Positions 24,530-34,189 of a stretch of 64,000 nt of DNA are shown here, one piece after another (within the stretch, counting starts at the first letter, position 1; every line of letters begins with the position of its first letter). The notes beneath the pieces were generated by a model. It did not search any database and was not told where the DNA came from. It was given only the letters and a program-made list of their open reading frames with translations. Source of the DNA: Flavobacterium sp. MK4S-17 (GTDB lineage Bacteria > Bacteroidota > Bacteroidia > Flavobacteriales > Flavobacteriaceae); NCBI RefSeq assembly GCF_009848495.1, contig NZ_WWEP01000036.1, positions 1 to 64,000 on the forward strand. The letters run 5' to 3'. The position numbers and the translations under genes are program-made.

Positions 24530-26722
24530 TACCAAAAGCGCATGCTGCCTTAAAACAGTAATGGGCTTACTGAACCAAAAAAGCTCGAAGTCCTCAAATT
24601 GGTTTTCAAAATCCTGCTTTGCCTTTGCATAAGTAATTATATTTTCATTACCCACATAAGCTAAATCCAGAAAGCCACTTAGCCAATTTGCTTTTTCTTT
24701 ATCAAGTTGAATACTGTAAGTTTCTTTCCTGTCATGAAATGTAAATGATGCCATTTCAAAACTGCGCCCTTTTTTGCTTTTGATATAATATTCGGTAATT
24801 GGCTTTCCGCCTGTCCATACAAGTTTAGCCGAAGGTTTTATGGCAAAGCCTGCATCTTCCTGCAATATATTATAAATATAGTCGTGGTGTATTTTGGTTT
24901 TAGGCACTTTAAAATCAAACCAGTCCTGCAGGGGATAATCAAAGCAGATGCCGTGCATGTAATTAAACAGTGACTTTTTTAAGCCATAACTGAACTTATC
25001 GTGATTTGCTCCTGTACTATCGGTAAAAAGTATGTCGTTATTTGCAAATGTTCCTGCAATATCACTGTCTTTAACCACCCCGAATTTTTCCGGTTGCATC
25101 CCAACAGGGCTATGTGCTGTCATGGCAAACTGGTGCCAGAAGCCCGATTGCAATATACCCAGTTCAAACATTTGCCGCACCATTTCCAGTGAGTCTATAG
25201 TTTCCTGAATGGTTTGTGTAGGATAACCATACATTAAGTAGGCATGTACCATAATCCCGGCATCGGTAAAATTGCGGGTTACACGCGCTACCTGTGCCAC
25301 TGTTACACCTTTTTGTATCAGTTCCAGCAATCTGTCTGATGCTACCTCCAGCCCGCCCGAAACCGCCACACAGCCCGATGCTTTTAAAAGCCTGCATAAA
25401 TCGGCTGTAAAGCTTTTTTCAAAACGTATGTTTGTCCACCATGTTACCGCAAGGCCACGCCTCAAAATTTCGAGGGCAAGCTCGCGCATAAGTGCCGGTG
25501 GTGCTGCCTCATCTACAAAATGGAATCCCGTTTGCCCCGTTTGTACCATAAGCTGCTCCATACGGTCAGCCAGCAGTTTTGCAGCAACAGGCTCGTATAT
25601 TTTAATATAGTCTAATGAAATGTCGCAAAAGGTGCATTTGCCCCAATAACAGCCATGCGCCATTGTAAGCTTATTCCATCGCCCGTCGCTCCACATACGG
25701 TGCATAGGGTTTACAACCTCAATAACAGATATATAATTATTTAAGGGTAGCCCTGTATAATCAGGCGTACCTGTTTCTGACTGCTTGTAATCCCAGCATC
25801 CTGAATTATCTATATATTTCAGGGTGCCATCTATCAGTGTAAAAGTGCGCTTAAGCGTATCGGCTCCTCTCCTGCCTTCAATATGTTCAACAAGGCACTC
25901 TATCGGTGCCTCGCCGTCATCAAGGGTAATAAAATCAAAAAATTCCATTACCCGCGCATCGGCAAGGGAACGCAGCTCAGTATTTGGGAAACCACCGCCC
26001 ATGGCAGTTTTAACCCCCGAGAAGTTTTGCTTTATGTATTGCGCACTGCGGAAAGCGGAATATAAGTTACCCGGAAAAGGCACAGAAAAACAAACCAATG
26101 CGGGCTGCTCCTTTTCCACATAATCATGCAGCAGCCTTAAAAGCAATTCATCTATATATGTGCAGGGTTGCTGAAGTGCTGCATACAACTCATCAAAACT
26201 GTTGGCAGAACGGCCCAGCCTTTCGGCATAGCGGCTAAAGCCAAAATGAGGGTCTATACACTCTACTATAAAATCTGATATATCTTCCAGGTATAGTGTT
26301 GCCAAATGCTTGGCTTTATCCTGTGTACCCATAGAGCCGAAAGCCCAGTCCAGTTCATCAAGCTGCTCAAAGCGCGATGCTTCCGGCAGGAAATCTTCCT
26401 GACATATAAGATGTGAAAGCGTTGGATTGTTTCCCTGAAGGAATAAAATAACCGCATCAATTGTTTTTATGTACTCGTTTTTAAGAGAATATATGCGCTT
26501 TGCATTAGCTGACATTTGTTTTTCAGCAGATGCGTCAATTATCCCAAACATATCTGTTAAGCCCTGTTTTGAAAACAGCTTTAAAATAACCTCAATACCC
26601 AAATCAGCCTGAACGGCCGATATACCTTTGGTGTTTAAAAAACCTTTTAAATAAGCCGTTGCCGGGTAAGGGGTATTAAGCTGTGTAAAAGGCGGGGTTA
26701 TTAAAAATAGTTTGGCTTTCAA
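24524..26722 (-). CDS. B12-binding-type radical SAM protein
   Basis: A 732-residue protein. The N-terminal 270 residues look like a cobalamin-binding Rossmann domain (AMGGGFPNTELRSLADARV near 240), followed by a radical SAM barrel. Its cluster motif is C358-x4-C363-x2-C366 in GCYWGKCTFC, one residue longer than the usual CX3CX2C. GGLEVASDRLLELIQKGVT is the later SAM-barrel motif. The substrate is unknown; relatives methylate or rearrange unactivated carbons. It is single and convergent with the small secreted gene. Confidence 0.82.
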   Translation of the reverse strand: MKAKLFLITPPFTQLNTPYPATAYLKGFLNTKGISAVQADLGIEVILKLFSKQGLTDMFGIIDASAEKQMSANAKRIYSLKNEYIKTIDAVILFLQGNNPTLSHLICQEDFLPEASRFEQLDELDWAFGSMGTQDKAKHLATLYLEDISDFIVECIDPHFGFSRYAERLGRSANSFDELYAALQQPCTYIDELLLRLLHDYVEKEQPALVCFSVPFPGNLYSAFRSAQYIKQNFSGVKTAMGGGFPNTELRSLADARVMEFFDFITLDDGEAPIECLVEHIEGRRGADTLKRTFTLIDGTLKYIDNSGCWDYKQSETGTPDYTGLPLNNYISVIEVVNPMHRMWSDGRWNKLTMAHGCYWGKCTFCDISLDYIKIYEPVAAKLLADRMEQLMVQTGQTGFHFVDEAAPPALMRELALEILRRGLAVTWWTNIRFEKSFTADLCRLLKASGCVAVSGGLEVASDRLLELIQKGVTVAQVARVTRNFTDAGIMVHAYLMYGYPTQTIQETIDSLEMVRQMFELGILQSGFWHQFAMTAHSPVGMQPEKFGVVKDSDIAGTFANNDILFTDSTGANHDKFSYGLKKSLFNYMHGICFDYPLQDWFDFKVPKTKIHHDYIYNILQEDAGFAIKPSAKLVWTGGKPITEYYIKSKKGRSFEMASFTFHDRKETYSIQLDKEKANWLSGFLDLAYVGNENIITYAKAKQDFENQFEDFELFWFSKPITVLRQHALLVL

Positions 26723-26741
26723 ATCAATGGGTTTAAGTGTG

Positions 26742-26749
26742 CAAAAGTA
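26742..26749 (-). promoter_or_regulatory. -7 box (TACTTTTG) of the radical SAM gene
   Basis: On the minus strand, 19 nt before the ATG at 26722. Confidence 0.5.
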
Positions 26750-26790
26750 GCTGATATTTAGCTATATTTATAATACATATAAAGCCTACA

Positions 26791-27321
26791 ATGAAAAAAG
26801 TTGTTTTATTATTTATTATACTCTCCACTTATATTGGATTTGCACAGAAAACCAGCAATATGTTTTTTGAACTTAGTTTTGTTATGGAAACGGCACAATT
26901 TAAAAAAGCAGAGATTTACCTTTTATGCAGTAAAGGCGCAGTCAGCGTCTGGGAATGTAATTACAGTTCCGAAAAAATATCACCCATACATACAAAGGTA
27001 AAATTGCAGGGCAACTATAAATATATTGTTGGCCCTCCCGGGTTTTTAGCCACTATATGCATAACAAAACCCCATAAAAATAGCTTCGGGCTAGAAATAA
27101 CTGAAAATTATTTTATACGGCTGGATGATACCATAGAAATAAACAATAACTCTGTTACTGCCGATTTAGGCACAATAGAACTTAATTACAGCTATCCGTT
27201 TATTTACGTGCAAAATTTAAACGGTAAATTAGTGCCAAAGCGAAATTTATCTCCAAAAAGCTGGGACAGGAACCTGCTCAGTGAAATGCTAAAATGGACG
27301 CGTGTGAAGAAGGCCGAATAA
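26791..27321 (+). CDS. Secreted hypothetical protein
   Basis: A 176-residue protein with signal peptide MKKVVLLFIILSTYIGFA. The mature part is mostly beta with no motif I recognise; it begins TSNMFFELSFVMETAQFKKA and includes GPPGFLATICI and LDDTIEINNNSV. It lies 50 nt before bshC on the same strand. Confidence 0.6.
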   Translation: MKKVVLLFIILSTYIGFAQKTSNMFFELSFVMETAQFKKAEIYLLCSKGAVSVWECNYSSEKISPIHTKVKLQGNYKYIVGPPGFLATICITKPHKNSFGLEITENYFIRLDDTIEINNNSVTADLGTIELNYSYPFIYVQNLNGKLVPKRNLSPKSWDRNLLSEMLKWTRVKKAE

Positions 27322-27371
27322 CCTTTACATTTTAAAGCTATTTCGCTAACTTTACAGGAAAATATAACGCA

Positions 27372-28961
27372 ATGCCATCAGACTGTATCAGCTATCAAAA
27401 CTCAGGATATTTTACACCCTTAATTGTTGATTACCTTAATCAAAAAGAGAACCTGAAAGAGCTGTATAACCGTTTCCCTTCTATAGAAAACTTTAAAGAG
27501 CAGATAAAAGAGAAGCAGCAAAATTATAACTCTGGTTTCCGTAGTATACTTTCAGGCGTATTACAGGAACAATATAAAAACACTGACACCTCTGCCCTTA
27601 CACAAAAAAACATTAGTCTTTTAAAGGATGAAAATACTTTTACCATAACCACCGGGCACCAGCTTAACCTTTTTACAGGGCCTTTATATTTTTTATACAA
27701 AATTGTTTCCACTATCAATTTAACGGAGCAGCTAAAAATTCAATACCCTGATTATAATTTTGTACCTGTTTACTGGATGGCTACGGAAGACCATGACTTT
27801 GAGGAAATAAATTATTTTAATTTCAGGGATAAAAAAATAAAATGGGCAAAGGAAAGCTCCGGGCCTGTAGGCAGGCTCAACACAAATGGGCTGGATGCCG
27901 TGCTTACTGCTTTTACTAAAGAAATGGGCGCAGGCGACAATGCGAAAACGCTTACTGCCCTTTTTGAAAAAGCCTATATAGAACATACAAATCTTGCTGA
28001 TGCCACCCGTTATCTCGCGAATGCACTTTTTAGCGAAAAAGGGCTGGTAATTATTGATGCTGACAATAAAGAACTTAAAAAACTTTTTTTACCGCATATA
28101 AAAGAAGAGTTGCTGCACCAAACATCACATACCAAAGTAGCGGAAACGGCATCTTTACTAAAAGAATATAATATACAGGTTAACCCAAGGGAAATAAACC
28201 TTTTTTATATTGAAGACAATCTCAGGGAACGTATTATTTTACAGGATGGTACTTATTATGTAAACAATACACAACTCCAATTTACCCAGGAGGAAATACT
28301 GGATTTGGCAGAAAGCAATCCTGAACGATTTAGCCCTAATGTAATAATGAGGCCGCTGTACCAGGAAGTAATATTATCCAACCTTTGCTATATTGGTGGG
28401 GGCGGAGAAATAGCTTACTGGCTGGAACTAAAATCCTACTTTGATGCAGCCAAAGTTACATTTCCTATATTATTATTACGTAATTCTGTTTTACTGGCTA
28501 CAAAAAAGCAGGCCGAAAAACTGGATAAACTGAATTTAACCTGGAATGATATTTTCAGCAGGCAACAGGAATTGCTAAACCAAAAAATCAAGGAATATTC
28601 CAAATTTGAACTTGATTTTTCGGAACAGAAAGACTTTTTAAAAAATCAATTTGAAAAGTTAGCCGCAACTGCACAAGAAACCGATGCTTCCTTTTACGGT
28701 GCCGTTATGGCACAGCAGACAAAACAGCTTAAAGGACTTGACAATCTTGAAAAGAAGTTAACCCGTGCAGAAAAACGTATACATGCCGATAAACTGGCCC
28801 GTATAGCCGAATTGCAAAACCAACTTTTCCCGGGGCAGGGGCTACAGGAGCGAAAGGTAAATTTTTCTGAATTTTATCTGGAATTTGATGGTGCATTGCT
28901 GGAAAGGCTATTTACAGAACTTAAACCGCTTCAACAGGAATTTAATGTAATAGTACTTTAA
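27372..28961 (+). CDS. bshC: Bacillithiol biosynthesis cysteine-adding enzyme
   Basis: A 529-residue BshC, which joins cysteine to glucosaminyl-malate in the last step of bacillithiol synthesis. Conserved stretches include TGHQLNLFTGPLYFLYK, YWMATEDHDFEEI and NVIMRPLYQEVILSNLCYIG, split over the Rossmann core, plus a coiled-coil region near 400-490. The length fits the family. It shows the host makes bacillithiol, which is relevant to the YfiT/DinB genes in the accessory region. Confidence 0.92.
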   Translation: MPSDCISYQNSGYFTPLIVDYLNQKENLKELYNRFPSIENFKEQIKEKQQNYNSGFRSILSGVLQEQYKNTDTSALTQKNISLLKDENTFTITTGHQLNLFTGPLYFLYKIVSTINLTEQLKIQYPDYNFVPVYWMATEDHDFEEINYFNFRDKKIKWAKESSGPVGRLNTNGLDAVLTAFTKEMGAGDNAKTLTALFEKAYIEHTNLADATRYLANALFSEKGLVIIDADNKELKKLFLPHIKEELLHQTSHTKVAETASLLKEYNIQVNPREINLFYIEDNLRERIILQDGTYYVNNTQLQFTQEEILDLAESNPERFSPNVIMRPLYQEVILSNLCYIGGGGEIAYWLELKSYFDAAKVTFPILLLRNSVLLATKKQAEKLDKLNLTWNDIFSRQQELLNQKIKEYSKFELDFSEQKDFLKNQFEKLAATAQETDASFYGAVMAQQTKQLKGLDNLEKKLTRAEKRIHADKLARIAELQNQLFPGQGLQERKVNFSEFYLEFDGALLERLFTELKPLQQEFNVIVL

Positions 28962-29008
28962 TGCGCAAAACAGTAATAATTATTTAAAATTATTAATTTA
29001 AAAACCCC

Positions 29009-29016
29009 TACTTTTG
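29009..29016 (+). promoter_or_regulatory. -7 box (TACTTTTG) of ndk
   Basis: An exact TAnnTTTG match 20 nt before the ndk ATG. Confidence 0.55.
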
Positions 29017-29036
29017 CACCAAATTTAAAAACGACT

Positions 29037-29456
29037 ATGGCAACAAACAGGACATTTACAATGATTAAGCCGGATGCTGTTGAAAAAGGGCACATTGGCG
29101 GTATTTTATCAATGATTACCGAAGCCGGTTTCAGGGTAGTATCATTAAAGTTAACACAACTTACAGTAGCAGATGCCCAGGCATTTTATGCTGTGCATAA
29201 AGAAAGGCCTTTCTTTGGTGAACTTGTTGAATTTATGACAAGAGGCCCAATAGTAGCTGCTATACTTGAAAAGGAAAATGCAGTTGAGGATTTCAGGAAA
29301 TTAATAGGAGCTACAAATCCTGCCGATGCTGCCGAAGGTACAATCCGTAAAAAATATGCTACATCTGTAGGAGAAAATGCTGTTCACGGTTCTGACAGTG
29401 ATGAAAATGCCGCTATTGAAGGTGCTTTCCACTTTGCAGGCAGGGAGCAGTTTTAA
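29037..29456 (+). CDS. ndk: Nucleoside diphosphate kinase
   Basis: A 139-residue enzyme that moves phosphate between NTPs and NDPs. The phospho-histidine is H117 in NAVHGSDS; the opening [17 protein letters not shown] and [11 protein letters not shown] are diagnostic. It stands alone, with a bidirectional terminator after it. Confidence 0.96.
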   Translation: MATNRTFTMIKPDAVEKGHIGGILSMITEAGFRVVSLKLTQLTVADAQAFYAVHKERPFFGELVEFMTRGPIVAAILEKENAVEDFRKLIGATNPADAAEGTIRKKYATSVGENAVHGSDSDENAAIEGAFHFAGREQF

Positions 29457-29473
29457 TAAAATCTCGCAAGTAT

Positions 29474-29509
29474 AAAAAAAGAGCCGCTTAAAAAGCGGCT
29501 CTTTTTTTA
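29474..29509. terminator. Bidirectional terminator between ndk and the DUF721 gene
   Basis: AAAAAAAGAGCCGCTT pairs with AAGCGGCTCTTTTTTT, giving T-runs on both strands between convergent genes. Confidence 0.85.
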
Positions 29510-29803
29510 TCGTAATATTACATCTTTAACTACTTCCCTGCCTAATTCTTCATTAATCATTTTTATTATCTTTTCCCTTCCATAGCTTAACTCTTCCCGC
29601 AATACGGCCGAAGTAAGCTCTACATATAAAATATCATTTTTAAGCAGTATTTCGCGTGTGTAATTATTTACTCCATTACCCATTAGGTTTTTCCACGCTT
29701 CACGCACATCAATTTTATCCATGCCCTTTTGCAGGTTATTTACCTGTATAAACTCTTTAAGCACATCGCTGATTGACGTATTATCGTTTAAACGCTTTGC
29801 CAT
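29507..29803 (-). CDS. DUF721 (DciA-like) protein
   Basis: A 98-residue protein with the DUF721 core SDVLKEFIQ...GMDKIDVREAWKNLMG and LYVELTSAVLREELSYGREK. DciA proteins of this family load the replicative helicase in many bacteria without DnaC. It overlaps the upstream lipoprotein gene by one base. Confidence 0.8.
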   Translation of the reverse strand: MAKRLNDNTSISDVLKEFIQVNNLQKGMDKIDVREAWKNLMGNGVNNYTREILLKNDILYVELTSAVLREELSYGREKIIKMINEELGREVVKDVILR

Positions 29804-30219
29804 TACTTTATACTGAAAGGTTGCGGTTTTTTATAATGATATTCAATATCCTGCTCATTCCTTAACACAAGCTGCTCTTTATCAAGCTTTACTATTTGCT
29901 CTTTCCACTTTGCATAATCTGTAGTATAGCTTATATAAGTTTTATCATCCTGCTGGAGTATAACTATATTTTCAGAAAGCCCATTTACTTTATAAGAACC
30001 ATCAAACTGAGGCATTACCTTCTTTCTGATTCCCTTTTTATCTTTAAGCTCAAAATAATCAATCACAGGGTTTACTTTATACTCTTTTTCTGAGCCATCA
30101 GGCATTACAGCCTCTTCAATTTCCCAATAACCATTTAAATAATCGAGATTTTTTTCGTCAATCTTATGGCTGCATGAAATGCAGACTAAAGCTATGAATA
30201 CTGCAACAACTCTCATCAA
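29803..30219 (-). CDS. Small lipoprotein
   Basis: A 138-residue protein with signal MMRVVAVFIALVCISC (lipobox) and a lipocalin-like beta domain (LNGYWEIEEAVMPDGSEKEY). Found near ftsY in Flavobacteria; function unknown. It follows ftsY by 4 nt and probably shares its transcript. Confidence 0.7.
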   Translation of the reverse strand: MMRVVAVFIALVCISCSHKIDEKNLDYLNGYWEIEEAVMPDGSEKEYKVNPVIDYFELKDKKGIRKKVMPQFDGSYKVNGLSENIVILQQDDKTYISYTTDYAKWKEQIVKLDKEQLVLRNEQDIEYHYKKPQPFSIK

Positions 30220-30223
30220 ATTA

Positions 30224-31177
30224 CTATTTAAAAAAAGAATCTACAAACTCATATTTATTAAAAACTTGTAAATCTTCTATACCCTCACCAACACCAATAT
30301 ATTTTACAGGAATTTGAAACTGGTCTGAAATGCCTATAACAACGCCGCCTTTTGCAGTACCGTCAAGCTTTGTAACCGCTAATGAAGTAACTTCTGTAGC
30401 TGCAGTAAAGTGCTTGGCCTGCTCAAATGCATTTTGCCCTGTAGAGCCGTCCAAAACCAATAAAACATCATGAGGCGCATCACCCACCACTTTTTGCATT
30501 ACCCTTTTTACTTTAGTAAGCTCATTCATCAGGTTTACTTTGTTATGCAATCTTCCTGCGGTATCAATAATAACAATATCTGCATCCTGCTTAACTGCCG
30601 ACTGTAATGTATCAAAAGCCACCGATGCAGGGTCACTACCCATTTGCTGCTTTACTATGGGCACATTAACCCTGTCAGCCCAAATCTGTAACTGGTCTAT
30701 AGCTGCTGCCCTAAAGGTATCTGCTGCACCAAGCACCACTTTATGCCCGGCTTTTTTAAACTGGTGCGCAAGCTTGCCTATGGTTGTGGTTTTACCTACA
30801 CCGTTAACGCCAACCACCATTATTACATACGGTTTTTTATTGGCCGGAACCTCAAAATCTGTTGCTTCACCAATATTGGTTTCAGAAAGCAGCCCGGCTA
30901 TTTCCTCCCTTAAAATCTGGTTAAGCTCATCGGTGCCTAAGTACTTATCTTTGGCTACACGCTCTTCAATCCTTTCAATAATTTTAAGCGTTGTATTAAC
31001 CCCCACATCAGATGAAACAAGTACTTCTTCAAGGTTATCAAGCACCTCATCATCAACCTTTGATTTTCCTGCAACAGCTTTAGATAGTTTAGAAAAAAAG
31101 GAGGTTTTTGTTTTTTCAAGGCCCTTATCCAGGGTTTCTTTCTTTTCGGAAGAAAATATCTTTTTAAAAAAATTCAT
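30224..31177 (-). CDS. ftsY: Signal recognition particle receptor FtsY
   Basis: A 317-residue SRP GTPase that docks ribosome-SRP complexes at the inner membrane. It has the helical N domain, then the G domain with GVNGVGKTTTIGKLA (P-loop), DTFRAAA, DTAGRLHN and TKLDGTAKGG. It lacks the long acidic A domain of E. coli FtsY, as usual in Bacteroidota. Confidence 0.95.
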   Translation of the reverse strand: MNFFKKIFSSEKKETLDKGLEKTKTSFFSKLSKAVAGKSKVDDEVLDNLEEVLVSSDVGVNTTLKIIERIEERVAKDKYLGTDELNQILREEIAGLLSETNIGEATDFEVPANKKPYVIMVVGVNGVGKTTTIGKLAHQFKKAGHKVVLGAADTFRAAAIDQLQIWADRVNVPIVKQQMGSDPASVAFDTLQSAVKQDADIVIIDTAGRLHNKVNLMNELTKVKRVMQKVVGDAPHDVLLVLDGSTGQNAFEQAKHFTAATEVTSLAVTKLDGTAKGGVVIGISDQFQIPVKYIGVGEGIEDLQVFNKYEFVDSFFK

Positions 31178-31218
31178 AGATGTAATAAGTCGTTTTTTCC
31201 GATGGTAAATATAGAAAA

Positions 31219-31255
31219 TAAAAAAGCTACTTTCTGTACAAGAAAGCAGCTTTTC
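31219..31255 (-). terminator. Terminator after DUF4295
   Basis: AAAAGCTACTTTCT pairs with AGAAAGCAGCTTTT (one mismatch); on the minus strand it ends in a T-run. It separates the rpmB operon from ftsY. Confidence 0.75.
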
Positions 31256-31276
31256 TATATATTATGTAACTGGATG

Positions 31277-31429
31277 TTATTTCTTTTTAAGAAAATTATC
31301 CACATCTTCAGGAGGCATAACGCTCTCAACAAAAGTATAGGCACCTGTTTTAGGAGACTTTACCATCTTGATAGCTTTAGTTAACCTTTTTGAAGATGTT
31401 TGTAACGTTGCTACGGTTTTCTTTGCCAT
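31277..31429 (-). CDS. DUF4295 small protein
   Basis: A 50-residue basic protein reading MAKKTVATLQTSSKRLTKAI and FVESVMPPEDVDNFLKKK. It is almost always encoded next to rpmG in Bacteroidota and may be a ribosome-associated protein. It starts 11 nt after the rpmG stop. Confidence 0.85.
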   Translation of the reverse strand: MAKKTVATLQTSSKRLTKAIKMVKSPKTGAYTFVESVMPPEDVDNFLKKK

Positions 31430-31440
31430 GACTCAATAAA

Positions 31441-31623
31441 TTATTTAATTTCTTTATGAACAGTCACTCTCTTCAAAATCGGATTAAACTTTTTAATCTC
31501 TAATCTGTCCGGAGTATTTTTTTTGTTTTTTGTAGTGATATACCTTGAAGTTCCCGGTAATCCGGTAGCTTTGTGTTCGGTACATTCTAAAATTACCTGG
31601 ATTCTGTTACCTTTCTTTGCCAT
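31441..31623 (-). CDS. rpmG: 50S ribosomal protein L33
   Basis: A 60-residue protein with [15 protein letters not shown] and [17 protein letters not shown], typical of L33. It lacks the paired zinc cysteines, so it is the C-minus form. Middle gene of rpmB-rpmG-DUF4295. Confidence 0.94.
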   Translation of the reverse strand: MAKKGNRIQVILECTEHKATGLPGTSRYITTKNKKNTPDRLEIKKFNPILKRVTVHKEIK

Positions 31624-31652
31624 CTTAATTATATATTACTTTAAGGAAAGGA

Positions 31653-31889
31653 TTATTTTATAAACCCTTTTGCTTTAGCTTCTTTCAAAACTGCAGCAAT
31701 TCCGTTTTTGTTAATTGTCTTGATAGTAGAAGCGGCTACCCTAAGAGTTATCCACCTGTCTTCTTCAGGAAGATAAAAACGCTTCTTCACTAAGTTTACA
31801 CTAAACTTTCTTTTAGTCTTGTTCATTGCGTGGGAAACGTTATTTCCAACCATCGCTTTCTTACCTGTAAGGGCACAAACTCTTGACAT
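31653..31889 (-). CDS. rpmB: 50S ribosomal protein L28
   Basis: A 78-residue protein with [20 protein letters not shown] and [17 protein letters not shown], the L28 pattern. First gene of the small operon. Confidence 0.95.
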   Translation of the reverse strand: MSRVCALTGKKAMVGNNVSHAMNKTKRKFSVNLVKKRFYLPEEDRWITLRVAASTIKTINKNGIAAVLKEAKAKGFIK

Positions 31890-31972
31890 TATTTCTCGCT
31901 TTTTATATCGTTATTTCAAAAAATCAGGGTGCAAAGTAACAAAAAATAAATCTATTACACAAACACATACAA

Positions 31973-33220
31973 TCAGTTTTTTACAATTTCCTGATAAATT
32001 TTTTCCAATGCCTTGTTTGCTGCCCTATCGATAACTTTTTCACGAGGCTGCCCAAAATTAAATTCCTCACTACTAACTCCTTTTGGGGTTGCAATAGCTA
32101 TAAAAACAGTCCCCACCCCGGCATCGGAATCGCCTTTTGCAGGCCCTGCATTGCCTGTGGTTGCTACCGCATAATCCGCTTTAAAAATTTTTCTTGCATT
32201 TTGCGCCATAGCCTCGGCAACCTCAGCACTTACAACACTATATTTTTTTATGATATCTTCAGGCACATCAAGCACTTCGCTTTTAGACTTTGTGGCATAA
32301 GTTACCATACCGCCATTAAAGTATACAGATGAGCCCGGAATACTTGTTATTAACTGCGCTATTTTACCTCCCGTACAGCTCTCTGCAACAGCTATAGTAT
32401 TATTACGTTTGGCCAGTTCCCTGCCTATAACTACTTCAATCGTTTCATCTTCATCGTAGCCTACAATTATGTCAGCAATAAGTAATTTTAGCTTTTCGAT
32501 TTCTGCATTAATGCTGCTTTTTAAAAAATCCTCATCTATCCCTCTTGCCGTTAAACGGAGCCTCACCCTGCCCGGGCTGGGCAGGTAGGCCAGTCTTATA
32601 AATTCCGGCAGGTTATCTTCCCATTCTTCAATACGCTCTGCCACAACACTCTCTCCCTGCCCATAAGTAAGCAATGTCTTATGTACAATATACGGCCTTT
32701 TAAATTTCGATATAAGGCGCAGCAGCACTTCTTTTTCCATTATATCCTTCATCTCATAAGGCACGCCGGGAAGCGATATAAAAACTGTATTTTCCTTTTC
32801 CATCCACATTCCCGGGGCAGTACCCACACGGTTAAAAAGCACTGTACATTTTGAAGGAACAAGTGCCTGGTCCTTATTCATTTGTGAAACGGGGCGCTGC
32901 AATACTTTTTCAATAAGCTGGGTTACGTGTTCAAGCACCTCATTATCTACAATTAACTCATCCTCAAAGTAATCGCAAAAGGTTTTCTTGGTAATATCGT
33001 CTTTAGTAGGCCCAAGCCCTCCGGTAATCACAACAACGTCCACCCGGTTCTGCAAAGCCGCCAGCGTATTGCTGATATGTTCCCTGTCGTCGCTTATGGA
33101 AAGCATTTCATGTACTCCAATACCAATTTTATCAAGTGATTTTGCAATATAAGATGAATTGGTATCAACTATCTGGCCGATAAGTATCTCATCGCCAACG
33201 GTAACTATAGCAGCCTTCAT
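31973..33220 (-). CDS. cinA: CinA-family protein (NMN amidohydrolase)
   Basis: A 415-residue protein with an N-terminal MoCF/COG1058 domain ([32 protein letters not shown]) and a C-terminal CinA domain ([36 protein letters not shown]). It deamidates nicotinamide mononucleotide in NAD recycling. It starts 5 nt after the Hpt gene stop. Confidence 0.9.
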   Translation of the reverse strand: MKAAIVTVGDEILIGQIVDTNSSYIAKSLDKIGIGVHEMLSISDDREHISNTLAALQNRVDVVVITGGLGPTKDDITKKTFCDYFEDELIVDNEVLEHVTQLIEKVLQRPVSQMNKDQALVPSKCTVLFNRVGTAPGMWMEKENTVFISLPGVPYEMKDIMEKEVLLRLISKFKRPYIVHKTLLTYGQGESVVAERIEEWEDNLPEFIRLAYLPSPGRVRLRLTARGIDEDFLKSSINAEIEKLKLLIADIIVGYDEDETIEVVIGRELAKRNNTIAVAESCTGGKIAQLITSIPGSSVYFNGGMVTYATKSKSEVLDVPEDIIKKYSVVSAEVAEAMAQNARKIFKADYAVATTGNAGPAKGDSDAGVGTVFIAIATPKGVSSEEFNFGQPREKVIDRAANKALEKIYQEIVKN

Positions 33221-33225
33221 AACAA

Positions 33226-33570
33226 CTATAAATTAAAATCTTTTTTTAGTTCCTTTACCGTAAGGTTAATATATCCCTTAAGGCTTTTCACCACATCCTT
33301 AATTTCCTTTTTCTTTCCTTCGGCCCTTGTCCAGTTTTCAATGGTTACTACATCTTCATAAGCCATATCCATTCCCATAAGGTCCAGCGTTGGTTTTATT
33401 TTATGGGCTGCATGGTACACCCTGCTGTAATCCTTTTCCTTAAGCCCCTCTTTAATATTATGCATTTCTGCAGGTACTTCTTCTGTAAAAAGCACCACTA
33501 TCTGCTTTGCAAATTCTGCATCATTATCAGAAATTGCATATACTTTGGATAAATTATAATTTATAGCCAT
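33226..33570 (-). CDS. Histidine phosphotransfer (Hpt) domain protein
   Basis: A 114-residue four-helix Hpt protein with the phospho-acceptor H56 in [14 protein letters not shown]. It would pass phosphate between a hybrid kinase and a response regulator, neither of which lies nearby. It overlaps the FAH-family gene by one base (stop and start share a base). Confidence 0.82.
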   Translation of the reverse strand: MAINYNLSKVYAISDNDAEFAKQIVVLFTEEVPAEMHNIKEGLKEKDYSRVYHAAHKIKPTLDLMGMDMAYEDVVTIENWTRAEGKKKEIKDVVKSLKGYINLTVKELKKDFNL

Positions 33571-34181
33571 TACTTTACCTGTATCCTGAATAATTTTTTG
33601 TTTTGTATAAAGCCTTCAAGCACATCTCCGGAATTAACTTTTGCTACCCCTTTAGGCGTTCCTGTAAACAATATATCTCCAGTCCTTAATGTAAAATATT
33701 TTGAAGCATACGCTATCAGCTCATCTATTTTCCAAAGCATATGGGCCGTATTGCCTTGCTGTACTACATTCTCATTATTGGTAAGGTGAAAATCAATAGC
33801 ATCAAGTGATTCAAATTCTGACTTTGATATAAAGTCACCCACAACAGCAGAACCGTCAAAAGCCTTGGCTTTTTCCCAGGGTAAGCCTTTAGCCTTTAAT
33901 TGTGATTGCAGGTCGCGCGCAGTAAAATCAATACCAAGCCCAATTTCATCATAGTATTTATGGGCAAACCTGGCATCAATATACTTACCAACTTTATTGA
34001 TTTTTACCAGTACCTCAACCTCATGGTGCACATCATTGCTAAACTCAGGAATGACAAAAGGAAACTGTTTTTGCAGTAAAGCCGTATCCGGTTTCATAAA
34101 AATTACCGGTTCTTCCGGCCTTTCATTTTGCAGTTCATTTATATGGTCGGCATAATTCCTGCCTATACAAATAATTTTCAT
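33570..34181 (-). CDS. Fumarylacetoacetate hydrolase family protein
   Basis: A 203-residue FAH fold with metal ligands in HHEVEVLVKI and GLGIDFTARDLQ, and GTPKGVAKVNSGD near the end. Relatives act as acylpyruvases, oxaloacetate decarboxylases or isomerases of aromatic breakdown. Second in the exonuclease-FAH-Hpt-cinA run. Confidence 0.85.
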   Translation of the reverse strand: MKIICIGRNYADHINELQNERPEEPVIFMKPDTALLQKQFPFVIPEFSNDVHHEVEVLVKINKVGKYIDARFAHKYYDEIGLGIDFTARDLQSQLKAKGLPWEKAKAFDGSAVVGDFISKSEFESLDAIDFHLTNNENVVQQGNTAHMLWKIDELIAYASKYFTLRTGDILFTGTPKGVAKVNSGDVLEGFIQNKKLFRIQVK

Positions 34182-34189
34182 AACTAACT

